A DNA stretch of 64,000 nucleotides from Sphingosinicella sp942492965. Its GTDB lineage: Bacteria; Pseudomonadota; Alphaproteobacteria; Sphingomonadales; Sphingomonadaceae. Under the pieces are notes generated by a model. That model was not told the origin of the DNA, made no database searches, and saw only the letters and a list, made by a program, of their open reading frames with translations. A program made the position numbers and the translations under genes. This document shows positions 41,848-50,372 of the stretch, piece by piece; position 1 is the first letter of the stretch, and every line of letters starts with the position of its first letter. The stretch covers positions 3,534,001 through 3,598,000 of the forward strand of contig OW818656.1 of the NCBI GenBank assembly GCA_942492965.1. The letters run 5' to 3'.

Positions 41848-42813
41848 ATGAAACTGGGTACGATCCGAATTGATGGCACACCGACGGTGATCGCCCGCGT
41901 TGCCGACGAAAAGGCTGTCGCGCTCGCCGCCTACCGCTGGATGGAAGACCTGATCGAGGCGGGCAATGCGGGTCTCGATGCTGCCAACGAAGCCATCCAG
42001 GCCGCGCTCGCGGGCAAGCTGCCGGTGATCGATCTGGCAGGCGCCGACTGGATGGCGCCCAATCCGCGCCCTTCCAAAATTCTCGGCTGCGCCGTCAACA
42101 ACAACAACCTGAACCAGAAGGCCATGAAGCCGATGACGGCGCCGATGTTCTTCATCAAGGGGCGTTCGGCGCTGACCGGCCATAACAAGACGATCGACAT
42201 CTTGAAGGACCACGGCCCTTCGATCCCCGAGCCCGAACCCGTCGTGGTGTTCGGCAAGATGGCCAAGAACGTTCCGCCGGAAAAGGCGCTCGACCATGTG
42301 TTCGGCTACACGCTGACGAACGACGTGACCGCGAGCGGCGTGAAGTTCGGGCAGGATTCGATCGCGCTCAAACAGACCGCCGACATCGTGAAACCGCACC
42401 ACACCGCCTGGCGCCCGAAATTCGAAGGCGAGGATACGTGGCTGCTGTTCATCTATCATTCCAAGTCCAAGGCGGCGGATACATTCGCCGCGATGGGCCC
42501 GTGGCTGACGACGAAGGACGAGGTTCCCGATCCAAACAAGCTGCGCGTGCGCGGCTATATCGACGGCGAGTGCTTCGCCGACGATTCGACGGCCAATTAT
42601 TTCTTTCCGGTCGAACGCGTGATCTCCGAAGCCTCGAAATGGTTCACGATGGAGCCGGGCGACTGCATCCACACCGGGACCGCATCCAAAGGCACCGAAA
42701 AGCACCCGCGCGGCAATATCGGCACCTATCTCTCGGGTTATGACGGCAAGCTGTGCGACGTCGAGGTCGAAGGCCTTGGCCGCCTCTCCAACCGTATCAA
42801 TCTGGAGAAGTGA
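41848..42813 (+). CDS. Fumarylacetoacetate hydrolase-family protein (first copy)
   Basis: From ATG 41848 (GAGGGAG nine bases upstream) the protein is 321 residues. The FAH domain is seen in SKILGCAVNNNNLNQKAMKP, PMFFIKGRSALTGHNKTI, EPVVVFGKMAKNVPPEKALD and HVFGYTLTNDVTASG, with a C-terminal GDCIHTGTASKGTEK. Members hydrolyse, decarboxylate or hydrate ring-cleavage products. The metal-binding pattern is unusual: the common RPxxF and E-x-E segments are replaced by EPEPVVVFGK. It is three bases upstream of the next gene. Confidence 0.88.
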   Translation: MKLGTIRIDGTPTVIARVADEKAVALAAYRWMEDLIEAGNAGLDAANEAIQAALAGKLPVIDLAGADWMAPNPRPSKILGCAVNNNNLNQKAMKPMTAPMFFIKGRSALTGHNKTIDILKDHGPSIPEPEPVVVFGKMAKNVPPEKALDHVFGYTLTNDVTASGVKFGQDSIALKQTADIVKPHHTAWRPKFEGEDTWLLFIYHSKSKAADTFAAMGPWLTTKDEVPDPNKLRVRGYIDGECFADDSTANYFFPVERVISEASKWFTMEPGDCIHTGTASKGTEKHPRGNIGTYLSGYDGKLCDVEVEGLGRLSNRINLEK

Positions 42814-42815
42814 GC

Positions 42816-43808
42816 ATGTCCGTCCCCGTTATCGACGTGCACACGCACATGCTGAGCGAAGCATGGCTGAACGACATTCGCGCGCACGGCGCGCCCAAGT
42901 ATGACGTGAAGCCGACTGCGGCCGGGCAGAACAGCGTATGGATGAGCGGCGCGCCGTTCATGACCATCTTTCCCGAAATGTTCGACTATGATCTGCGGAT
43001 CGCGAACATGGACAAGGCGGGCGTCGATGTGGCGATCGTCTCGCTGACCTGCCCCAGCGCCTATTGGGGCGGCGAGGACGTGAGCACGCGGGTTGCGCGC
43101 GAGATGAACGCGCACATGGCGTATCAGCAGGGGCGGTTTCCGGACCGGATCCGCTTCTTCGCGACACTGCCCTGGCAATATGCGGACAGCGCGGTCAGCG
43201 TTCTGAAGGAAGCGGTCGCGCAGGGTGCGGTGGGCGTGTTCGTGAGCGCGAACATCGACGGCAAGAGCCTGACCGCGCCGCAGTTCGCGCCCATCTGGCA
43301 GGCGATCGACGATCTGGCGCTGCCGGTGCTCATTCACCCGACAGCGCCGCAGGGCGCGAAGGAAATGGAACTCGACGAATACGGCCTGGTGCCGCCGATC
43401 GGCTTCATGTTCGATACGACGCTGGCGATCTCGCGGATGATTCTGGACGGGTTCATCGATCGCTATCCCAATGTCGGGATTATTGCCGGGCACGGCGGTG
43501 CGGCGCTGCCGTATCTAGCGGGTCGGCTTGACCGGTGCCACGAGATGATCCCGGCCTGCGCCGAGAAGATCAAGGACAAGCCGTCGACCTATTTGAAGCG
43601 CATCTATTATGACACCGTGGTCTACGAAAAGAATGCGCTCGACCTGTGCATCGAGGTCGCGGGCGGGCCGGAGCGGGTGATGTACGGATCGGACTATCCG
43701 CACAATATCGGCGACATGGCGGGGTGCCTCGCGCGGGTGGATGCGCTCGATGCCGGGGCGGCGAAGCTCGTCAGGAGCGGGACCGCGCAAAAGCTGTTCA
43801 AGCTGTGA
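42816..43808 (+). CDS. Amidohydrolase-family protein, ACMSD-like decarboxylase
   Basis: The 330-residue protein starts at ATG 42816 with GGAGAAG upstream. Metal ligands appear as VIDVHTHMLSEAWL (HxH), LPVLIHPTAPQG, AGHGGAALPYLAGRLDR and MYGSDYPHNIGDM. This is the amidohydrolase-2 pattern of 2-amino-3-carboxymuconate semialdehyde decarboxylase, gamma-resorcylate decarboxylase and 5-carboxyvanillate decarboxylase. Removal of a carboxyl group from an aromatic acid or muconate semialdehyde fits the operon. Its stop is used as the start context (GTGA) of the next gene. Confidence 0.9.
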   Translation: MSVPVIDVHTHMLSEAWLNDIRAHGAPKYDVKPTAAGQNSVWMSGAPFMTIFPEMFDYDLRIANMDKAGVDVAIVSLTCPSAYWGGEDVSTRVAREMNAHMAYQQGRFPDRIRFFATLPWQYADSAVSVLKEAVAQGAVGVFVSANIDGKSLTAPQFAPIWQAIDDLALPVLIHPTAPQGAKEMELDEYGLVPPIGFMFDTTLAISRMILDGFIDRYPNVGIIAGHGGAALPYLAGRLDRCHEMIPACAEKIKDKPSTYLKRIYYDTVVYEKNALDLCIEVAGGPERVMYGSDYPHNIGDMAGCLARVDALDAGAAKLVRSGTAQKLFKL

Positions 43809-45214
43809 TCGCGCCCGCGCTGGTGGTCGACGGCAAGCCGCTGGCGACAGCGGCGCGCTTTCCGGTGATCGATCCCGCGACCGGAGCGTCCTTCATCGAT
43901 GCGCCGCTGGCGAGCCTTGCCGATGTGGATGCAGCGGTCGCGGCGGCGCGGCGGGCTTTTCCCGGCTGGGCAGCGACGTCGATCGAGGATCGCGCGCGCG
44001 CCGTGCTCGCCGTGGCGGATGCGATCGAGGCGGCGAAGGACGAGCTGGCGGCCCTGCTCTCGCGCGAGCAGGGCAAGCCGCTGGTGTCTGCCGCCGGCGA
44101 GATCATGGGCGCGCTCGGCTGGGCGCGCGCGACTGCGGCGCTACGGCTGCCCGTCGATATCATCAAGGATGACGACAGCGTCCGGATCGAAGTGCATCGC
44201 AAGCCGCTTGGCGTCGTCGGGTCGATCAGCCCGTGGAATTTCCCGGTCATGATTTCGATCTGGCACATCATTCCCGCACTCATCGCCGGGAACAGCGTGA
44301 TCATGAAGCCGTCGTCCTACACGCCGCTCGCCGCGCTTCGGATGGTGGAGATCGCCAATCGGCACCTGCCGCCGGGTGTGCTCAACTCGCTGACCGGCGA
44401 GGGCGATATCGGGCGCGCAATCGCCGCGCATCCGGGGATCGACAAGATTGTCTTCACCGGATCGACGCCGACGGGCCGATCGATCATGGCGAGCGGCGCC
44501 GCGAACCTGAAACGTCTGACGCTGGAGCTGGGCGGCAACGATGCCGCCATCGTGCTGCCCGATGCGGATATCGACAAGATCGCGCCGAAACTGTTCCTGA
44601 AGTCATTCATGAACAGCGGCCAGATCTGTGCGGCGGTCAAGCGCATCTATGTGCACGAAAGCCTGCATGATGCGCTGGCGGAAAAGCTGGCGGAGATGGC
44701 GCGGGCGGCATCCATCGGCCCCGCGAGCGATTCCGCGAGCCAGTTCGGTCCGGTGCAGAACCGGATGCAGTTCGATCATGTTTGCTCGCTCGCTGCGGAC
44801 GCAAAGGCGAAGGGCGGGCGTTTCCTTGCGGGAGGCGAGCCGTTGGACCGGGATGGGTACTTCTTCCCGCTGTCCGTCGCGGTCGACGTGCGCGACGGCA
44901 TGCGTGTCGTGGACGAGGAACAGTTCGGTCCGATTCTTCCGATCATCCGCTATTCCGATGTGGAAGATGCGCTCGCGCGCGCCAACGCCAGTGAGAACGG
45001 GCTGGGTGGATCGGTCTGGTCGTCGAATGTCGCGGCTGCGACCGCGCTGGCGCAGCGGCTGGAGTGTGGCACCGCCTGGGTCAACGACCATGCGAGCATC
45101 TCTCCGGACGCACCGTTCGGCGGCGCCAAGCAGTCTGGCGTCGGTGTTGAGTTCGGGCTCTACGGACTGGAAGAATATACGCAGCTCCAGACGCTCCGCG
45201 TTGCGAAGGTCTGA
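43805..45214 (+). CDS. Aldehyde dehydrogenase (second in window)
   Basis: The start GTG 43805 overlaps the preceding stop and gives 469 residues; the open frame farther upstream runs through the decarboxylase gene and is not coding. Motifs: VVGSISPWNFPVMISIWH, FTGSTPTGRSIMASG, LELGGNDAAIVLPD (general-base Glu) and the catalytic Cys in NSGQICAAVKRIYV. It is very similar to the enzyme at 52966-54399, with long identical stretches such as SGAANLKRLTLELGGNDAAI. It may act on a semialdehyde from the ring-cleavage pathway. Confidence 0.92.
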   Translation: MIAPALVVDGKPLATAARFPVIDPATGASFIDAPLASLADVDAAVAAARRAFPGWAATSIEDRARAVLAVADAIEAAKDELAALLSREQGKPLVSAAGEIMGALGWARATAALRLPVDIIKDDDSVRIEVHRKPLGVVGSISPWNFPVMISIWHIIPALIAGNSVIMKPSSYTPLAALRMVEIANRHLPPGVLNSLTGEGDIGRAIAAHPGIDKIVFTGSTPTGRSIMASGAANLKRLTLELGGNDAAIVLPDADIDKIAPKLFLKSFMNSGQICAAVKRIYVHESLHDALAEKLAEMARAASIGPASDSASQFGPVQNRMQFDHVCSLAADAKAKGGRFLAGGEPLDRDGYFFPLSVAVDVRDGMRVVDEEQFGPILPIIRYSDVEDALARANASENGLGGSVWSSNVAAATALAQRLECGTAWVNDHASISPDAPFGGAKQSGVGVEFGLYGLEEYTQLQTLRVAKV

Positions 45215-45235
45215 CAATCGGGAGAGGGAGGCGGA

Positions 45236-46516
45236 GTGTTCCAGTTCGACCAGACATTCCGCGACGAGTTCGCCGCCAACTGGCGCGTGTTGCTGATTGC
45301 GATCACCGCGCTGTTCTTCGGATTCTCCGCGCCCGCCTATGCGCTGCCGTTCCTCTATCCCGAGGTGATCCGAGAATTCGGATGGACGCGCGAGCAGGCG
45401 ACGCTTCTGGCATCGGCGAAATATCTGACCGGTGCGTGCGCCTGTCTTGTTGTCGGTCGCTTCCTCGACGTCGCGGGCGCATGGGTCGCGCTGTTGGTCT
45501 CGGTGGTGATCGGCGGTATCGCGCTCATCGGCTTCGCCTTCGTCGAGGGTCTCAACAGCTATTATGCGGTCGGCGTGCTTCTCGGGATCGCGGGGCCGGG
45601 GGCGATGGTTTCCAGCTTCGTGCTGGTGGGCCGCACGTTCCGCGCATCACAGGGAACCGCAACCGGCGTCGTTCTGCTCGGCACGGCGCTCGGCGGCGTC
45701 ATCATGCCGCTCGTCACCGCTGCCCTGATCGGCTGGTTCGGATGGCGCATTGGCATGTCCATGCTGTCGGCCGGGATCTGGTTCGTCGCACTCCCCGCGT
45801 TGGTCTATGGCCTGTTGCGCGTGCCCGTCACCCAGCAGGTCGCGGCGGTCGGCGACATGGACGAAAAGGCCAGCGTCACCGCCTATTTCGGCAAGCTGAT
45901 GCGCGGGTCGAGCTTCTGGCTGATGTCCGCCGCTTTTTTCCTTGTCACCATCGTTGACCAGGCCCTGACTCAGCACCAGGTACTGATGCTGCGCGATGCG
46001 GGTCTCGATGCGGGGCAGGGCGCGTCGGTGGTCAGTATCATCGGGCTGTTCACGATCATCGGGCGCATCGTCGCGGGCAATATCCTCGACCGCAGTTCCA
46101 ACCGTGGTCTCGCGGTGCTCTACGTGCTCCTGACCGCCAGTGCGCTGCTTTCGTTCCTGCTGACAAATCCGATCGTGCTGATGACCTATATCGTGGTTCG
46201 CGCACTCGGCCATTCCAGCGTGATGGTGGATGGCCCGGTGATCTCGCGTCATACCTATGGCACGCAGCATCTTGGGCTGCTCACCGGATTGATTACCGCG
46301 ATGGCCAATCTGGGGTCCGCCGCGGGCCCGTGGCTGATGGGCCGGCTGTATGATGCGGGCGGCTCTTATCACTCTTCGCTGATCGTGTTCATGATCCTGC
46401 CCATTGTCTCGGCGGTTTTCATTTGGTTCGTCAATCCGCGCGCATGGAAAGCGCAGCGCGCCGATGCGCGGCGACGCGCTGACCGGCCGGTAGAGGGAAG
46501 TCCGGCGATAGGCTGA
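45236..46516 (+). CDS. MFS transporter
   Basis: The 426-residue protein begins at GTG 45236, with GGGAGAGGGAGG just upstream. Twelve hydrophobic segments are apparent, with LYPEVIREFGWTREQATLLA near the start and the central loop ending MRGSSFWLMSA. The style matches oxalate/formate-antiporter-like or aromatic acid carriers. It should carry the substrate or product of the Rieske operon across the inner membrane. It is followed by the IclR gene 43 bases later. Confidence 0.88.
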   Translation: MFQFDQTFRDEFAANWRVLLIAITALFFGFSAPAYALPFLYPEVIREFGWTREQATLLASAKYLTGACACLVVGRFLDVAGAWVALLVSVVIGGIALIGFAFVEGLNSYYAVGVLLGIAGPGAMVSSFVLVGRTFRASQGTATGVVLLGTALGGVIMPLVTAALIGWFGWRIGMSMLSAGIWFVALPALVYGLLRVPVTQQVAAVGDMDEKASVTAYFGKLMRGSSFWLMSAAFFLVTIVDQALTQHQVLMLRDAGLDAGQGASVVSIIGLFTIIGRIVAGNILDRSSNRGLAVLYVLLTASALLSFLLTNPIVLMTYIVVRALGHSSVMVDGPVISRHTYGTQHLGLLTGLITAMANLGSAAGPWLMGRLYDAGGSYHSSLIVFMILPIVSAVFIWFVNPRAWKAQRADARRRADRPVEGSPAIG

Positions 46517-46559
46517 TACGCGGTCTCGCTTTGTGTGACAGGTGGTGCTAGGGGGCAGC

Positions 46560-47318
46560 ATGAGCGAGACACAAGATACGGACGACGACATCGGTTCCGC
46601 CCGCGTCAAGAGCGTGGAGGTCACGGTCCAGATTCTGGATGTGCTGACCGAGGCGACCGATGCTGTGCGTGTTACCGATATGGCGCGGCAGCTGGGGATG
46701 ACCAAGGCGCGGGTTTCGCGGCATTTGCAGACACTGACGCGCCTGGGGTTGGTCGACAAGGCGCGCGAGGGCGAGGGGTATGTGTTTGGGCGCAAGCTGC
46801 TGAAGTTCGGGCGCGCGGCGGTTTATCGCAGCAATATCGTTCAGCTTGCCCGCCCGTTCCTGCAGGACCTGTTCACGGCGACCGGCCATACCGCGCTGCT
46901 GGCGACGCCGACGCGGGGCGGGGCGATGGTTGTGTCGTCGGTCAATAACCAGTTCGAGCCGGGGATCATGATCCATTCCGGCATGGTGCTGACACTGCCG
47001 ACGTCGCCGGCGGCACGGCTCATCTATTTCTTCGAGAACCAGAAGCCGACGCCGCCGCGCGTCGCTGCGAATCTGAAGCGCTACGGCGTTGATTTTGAGG
47101 CGAATCCGCGCGGGACGGGTCTCGGGGGCATCGCGGCGCCCATCTTCGAACCGGAAGGCCTGATCGCGGGCACCATCGGGCTCATCCTGTCCTCATCGCT
47201 GCTGATGCCGGAGCCCGACGAGGAACTGCTCGCGCAGGTCCGGTTCGCGGCACAGCGGCTGCAGAACGAATATGCCGAGGGCGCGATGTCGCCCCTGATG
47301 CCGAAGATCGAAGCCTGA
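46560..47318 (+). CDS. IclR-family transcriptional regulator (A)
   Basis: ATG 46560 (GGGGG upstream) gives 252 residues; GTG 46542 is an alternative. The N-terminal winged helix-turn-helix is VRVTDMARQLGMTKARVSRH, followed by LQTLTRLGLVDKAREG. The C-terminal effector domain has PTRGGAMVVSSVNNQ and GTGLGGIAAPIFEPEGLIAG. It is the last gene of the Rieske operon strand. It may bind one of the two shared operators described for this region, but which one cannot be told. Confidence 0.92.
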   Translation: MSETQDTDDDIGSARVKSVEVTVQILDVLTEATDAVRVTDMARQLGMTKARVSRHLQTLTRLGLVDKAREGEGYVFGRKLLKFGRAAVYRSNIVQLARPFLQDLFTATGHTALLATPTRGGAMVVSSVNNQFEPGIMIHSGMVLTLPTSPAARLIYFFENQKPTPPRVAANLKRYGVDFEANPRGTGLGGIAAPIFEPEGLIAGTIGLILSSSLLMPEPDEELLAQVRFAAQRLQNEYAEGAMSPLMPKIEA

Positions 47319-47321
47319 CGT

Positions 47322-48503
47322 CTATTCGAACGGAACGGCGGCGAGCCGGTCCAGAAAATCCTCGCACCGCGCGAGCTGTTCGAGCGCGATGAACTCGTTG
47401 GGCGCGTGCGCCTGCGCGATCGAGCCGGGGCCACAGAGCACCGAAGGTATGTTCTGCGCCTGAAAAAGGCCGGCCTCTGAACCGAAGGCGACGAAACCCG
47501 GGGGCGCGTTCGTGCCCGCGAGCCGCTGGACATAGCGGGTGAGCGGGGCGTCGGCATCGATCGTGAAGCCGTGCACCAGACCATTGCGCTGAAATTCGAT
47601 GGACGCACCCGGATGGATCGCGCGCATGGCGGGCAGCAGTTCCCGGTCCGCATAATCGCGCAGCTCCGCGATGATCGCTTCGGGATCGGTCCACGGCAGG
47701 GTGCGCACATCGAGGCGGAAATGACACATGCCCGGCACGATGTTGCTGGCATGGCCGCCCTCGATCACGCCGACCGACAGGGTCGACCACGGCACGGGAT
47801 AGCCGTCGTGCCGCTGCTCCTGCGCTTCCAGCCGCGCGCCGATCGCCTCGATCCGCGTGATGAGGCGCGTCGCGTAGAAGATCGCGTTGACCCCGCGCGG
47901 CGCAAGCGAGCTGTGAATTTCAAGTCCGCGCACCGTGCAGCCGTAGGCGCTGCCGGTCTTGTGGCCGATGACGGCCTCCATCGAGGTCGGCTCGCCGACG
48001 ATGCAGCCGCGCGGGCGCACGCCTGACGCGACGATCTCGTCGATCATGTAGCCCGCGCCCTTGCACCCGACCTCTTCATCGAACGAGATGGCGAGGTGGA
48101 CCGGCTCGCGCATGTTCGCGGCGAGGAATACAGGCACCTTGGCAAGGCACGCGGCGATGAACCCCTTCATGTCGCTGGTGCCGCGCCCGAACAGAAGGCC
48201 GTCGCGCTCTTCCATCGTGAAGGGGTCGCTGCTCCAGTCCTGCCCGTCCACGGGCACGACGTCGCTGTGGCCTGAAAGCACGATGCCGCCGTCGCCCGCG
48301 CCAATGGTCGCGAACAGATTGGCCTTGCCGGGATGTGCGCCCTGCGTGAGCGTGGATGTGACGCCGAAGCCAGCCAGATAGTCGCGAACCCAGTGGATGA
48401 GATCGAGGTTCGAATCGCGGCTGACCGTGGGGAAGGCGACCAGCATGCGGAGAATCTCGATCGTTTCCGCCGAGGGGCGGCGATCAGCGGACTTTGCGGC
48501 CAT
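47322..48503 (-). CDS. M20-family metallohydrolase (ArgE/acetylornithine deacetylase-like)
   Basis: From ATG 48503 the protein is 393 residues and overlaps the end of the ThDP-enzyme gene by 20 bases. M20 features: LSGHSDVVPVDGQDW (metal His and Asp), RGTSDMKGFIA, SFDEEVGCKGAGYM (catalytic Glu pair), and LCGPGSIAQAHAPNEFI with the last metal His. The dimerisation domain contains GLEIHSSLAPRGVNAI. Enzymes of this type remove N-acyl groups from amino acids or split dipeptides. With the ThDP enzyme it would form an N-acyl-amino-acid pathway; that is inferred. Confidence 0.9.
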   Translation of the reverse strand: MAAKSADRRPSAETIEILRMLVAFPTVSRDSNLDLIHWVRDYLAGFGVTSTLTQGAHPGKANLFATIGAGDGGIVLSGHSDVVPVDGQDWSSDPFTMEERDGLLFGRGTSDMKGFIAACLAKVPVFLAANMREPVHLAISFDEEVGCKGAGYMIDEIVASGVRPRGCIVGEPTSMEAVIGHKTGSAYGCTVRGLEIHSSLAPRGVNAIFYATRLITRIEAIGARLEAQEQRHDGYPVPWSTLSVGVIEGGHASNIVPGMCHFRLDVRTLPWTDPEAIIAELRDYADRELLPAMRAIHPGASIEFQRNGLVHGFTIDADAPLTRYVQRLAGTNAPPGFVAFGSEAGLFQAQNIPSVLCGPGSIAQAHAPNEFIALEQLARCEDFLDRLAAVPFE

Positions 48504-50133
48504 GCACATGCTTCCAGGGGGATGCGGTCTTTTCAAGGTTCATCGGTACTTCGATGAGCACCGGCCCATCGACCTGTTTCGCGGTTTCCAGCGCCTTGGC
48601 GAGACCGGCCGCACCCTCCGCCCGGATACCGGTCGCGCCGAAGCATTCGGCGAGCTTCACGAAATCGGGATTGTGCAGGTGCGATGCGATATGGCGCCCG
48701 CCGTATTTGCTGGACTGGATGCGGCGGACGTTGCCGAAATTGCCGTCGTTGAAGACGATGGCGATCAGCGGAATATTGTGCAGAACCGCCGTCGCCAGCT
48801 CCGGCATCGTGTACATGAAGCCGCCGTCGCCGTTCACCGAGATGACGCGGCGCTTGCCCGCGCCGACCTGCGCGCCGAGCGCGGTTGCAAAGCCGTAGCC
48901 GAGCGTGCCCTGATAGCTGGAATTGACGTAAGTTCGCGGGGCGTAGATCGGCAGCGCATAGCGCGAAGCGTAGCCGACCTGCGTCATCTCGTCGACGAAG
49001 ACGTCGTCCTCGTCCATTGCTGCGCGGATGACATCGAGAATGCCGGTCTGCGGCTGAATCTCGGCCGCGACCTCTTCCCGGAACGCAGCGCGGATCGCAG
49101 CGAACTCGGCGGTGCGCGAGGCGGGCGAAGGCGCGAGCGCGGCGATCGCATCGACGAGCAGCCCGGTCGCTTCGGCAGCATCCGCGACGATGGAGACCGC
49201 AGGCGGGGCGACGCGGTTGATCTCCGCCTGATCGAGATCGATGCGGACGACCTTCAGATCGCCGCCCATGCCCCATTCGCGAAGCTGCTGCAGCCGGGTG
49301 CCGATGCCGATGACGACATCGACATCGGGCCAGTGCGGCAATGCCGCCGCTGCGGGGAGGGCGTAATCGTCGTCCCAGCGCACGACGCCGCGCCCCATGT
49401 GACGGCTGACGACGGGCGCCTGAATGAGCGCGGCAAGTTCCCGCACCGGGCCACCCGCATCGAGCGCGCCGCTGCCGACCACGATCATCGGATTGCGCGC
49501 GCCGGCGATCAGCTCGGCGGCCCGCCGGATCGCATCCGGATCGGGAAGCGGATTGGTGAGGGCGGGCTTGGCGTCCGGGTAGGGGAAGAAACCGGTCTGG
49601 GCGAGAATGTCGGGCGGTATCTCCAGCGCCACGGGGCGCGGGCGGCCCGTTAGCAGCTGGCGGAAGGCTTCGTCGAGAAGCGCGGGAATTTCGCTCGCAT
49701 GCGCCGCGCGCGCGGTCCACTTGGTGAGGCTGCGCAGCAACCCGTCCTGATTGTTGATTTCGTGCAGCGCGCCGTGCCGCCGATCGATGAGCGCGCTGTT
49801 GACCGTGCTGGTGAGGCACAGCACGCGCGCATTGCAGGCATAAGCGGTGGAGAGCGCCGCGCCTGCGTTCAGCAAACCGGGTCCGGGAACGACGGCGCAG
49901 ACGCCGGGCCTGCCGGTCGTCATCGCATAGCCGAGCGCCATGTAGGCGGCGCCCTGTTCGTGGCGGGCATGGAGCACGCGGATGTCGCCGCCGCCGCGCT
50001 GCAGGCCGTCGAACAGTTCGTCGAGTTGCACGCCGGGAACCCCGAACACGGTATCGACGCCCCAACGGTGCAGACCGGCGACAAGCGCATCGCCCCCGGT
50101 GATTCTCTCCAACTTGCTTTTTGTCCCTGCCAT
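48484..50133 (-). CDS. Thiamine-diphosphate-dependent enzyme (acetolactate synthase/benzoylformate decarboxylase family)
   Basis: From ATG 50133 the protein has 549 residues; the frame runs to 50289 but that part covers the promoter region. The N-domain has GVDTVFGVPGVQLDELFDGL and the catalytic Glu in HARHEQGAAYMALGYA. The ThDP-binding motif is GDGGFMYTMPELATAVLHN to FNDGNFGNVRR (GDG...NDG). It could be an acetolactate-synthase-like carboligase or a 2-oxoacid decarboxylase, for example for phenylpyruvate or benzoylformate. The nearby aromatic aminotransferase, which shares its operator, makes the latter attractive. Confidence 0.88.
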   Translation of the reverse strand: MAGTKSKLERITGGDALVAGLHRWGVDTVFGVPGVQLDELFDGLQRGGGDIRVLHARHEQGAAYMALGYAMTTGRPGVCAVVPGPGLLNAGAALSTAYACNARVLCLTSTVNSALIDRRHGALHEINNQDGLLRSLTKWTARAAHASEIPALLDEAFRQLLTGRPRPVALEIPPDILAQTGFFPYPDAKPALTNPLPDPDAIRRAAELIAGARNPMIVVGSGALDAGGPVRELAALIQAPVVSRHMGRGVVRWDDDYALPAAAALPHWPDVDVVIGIGTRLQQLREWGMGGDLKVVRIDLDQAEINRVAPPAVSIVADAAEATGLLVDAIAALAPSPASRTAEFAAIRAAFREEVAAEIQPQTGILDVIRAAMDEDDVFVDEMTQVGYASRYALPIYAPRTYVNSSYQGTLGYGFATALGAQVGAGKRRVISVNGDGGFMYTMPELATAVLHNIPLIAIVFNDGNFGNVRRIQSSKYGGRHIASHLHNPDFVKLAECFGATGIRAEGAAGLAKALETAKQVDGPVLIEVPMNLEKTASPWKHVHGRKVR

Positions 50134-50166
50134 CGGCCGATCCAATATCACTGCTTTTCGTCCTCG

Positions 50167-50193
50167 TGTAACGTAATACGAGACATCGTTACG
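50167..50193. promoter_or_regulatory. Operator, type A, upstream of the ThDP-enzyme operon
   Basis: TGTAACGTAATACGAGACA (50167-50185) matches the perfect palindrome at 39181-39199 at 16 of 19 bases. GTTACG follows at 50188-50193, at the same offset as the third half-site there. The site lies 34 bases before the ThDP-enzyme start, within the 239-base gap behind the DJ-1 gene. Confidence 0.62.
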
Positions 50194-50372
50194 AATATCG
50201 AGATAAAATTGCAACCGCTTAAAGGCAGAATAGCGCCTTCCCGCCAAACGCCGTACCGGCGCCTTTCGGTCGATGAGAGGGATGGCCACCGGTTCCGCGT
50301 GAGCGGATGCAAGGCGGCAGATGAGGCGATACGGCGGGCGCCGATCACCGGCTGCCCGTCCGCAGGCAGAGA

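Noticed and set aside
40471..42705. A 744-codon open frame on the minus strand
   Set aside because: It lies antisense to the Rieske oxygenase and FAH genes, whose motifs are unmistakable. The frame is open because of high GC codon bias; it has no family-like motif.
50200..50235. A sigma-54 promoter (TTGCA at the -12 position) before the ThDP-enzyme gene
   Set aside because: The GG of a -24 element is missing at the required distance from TTGCA.
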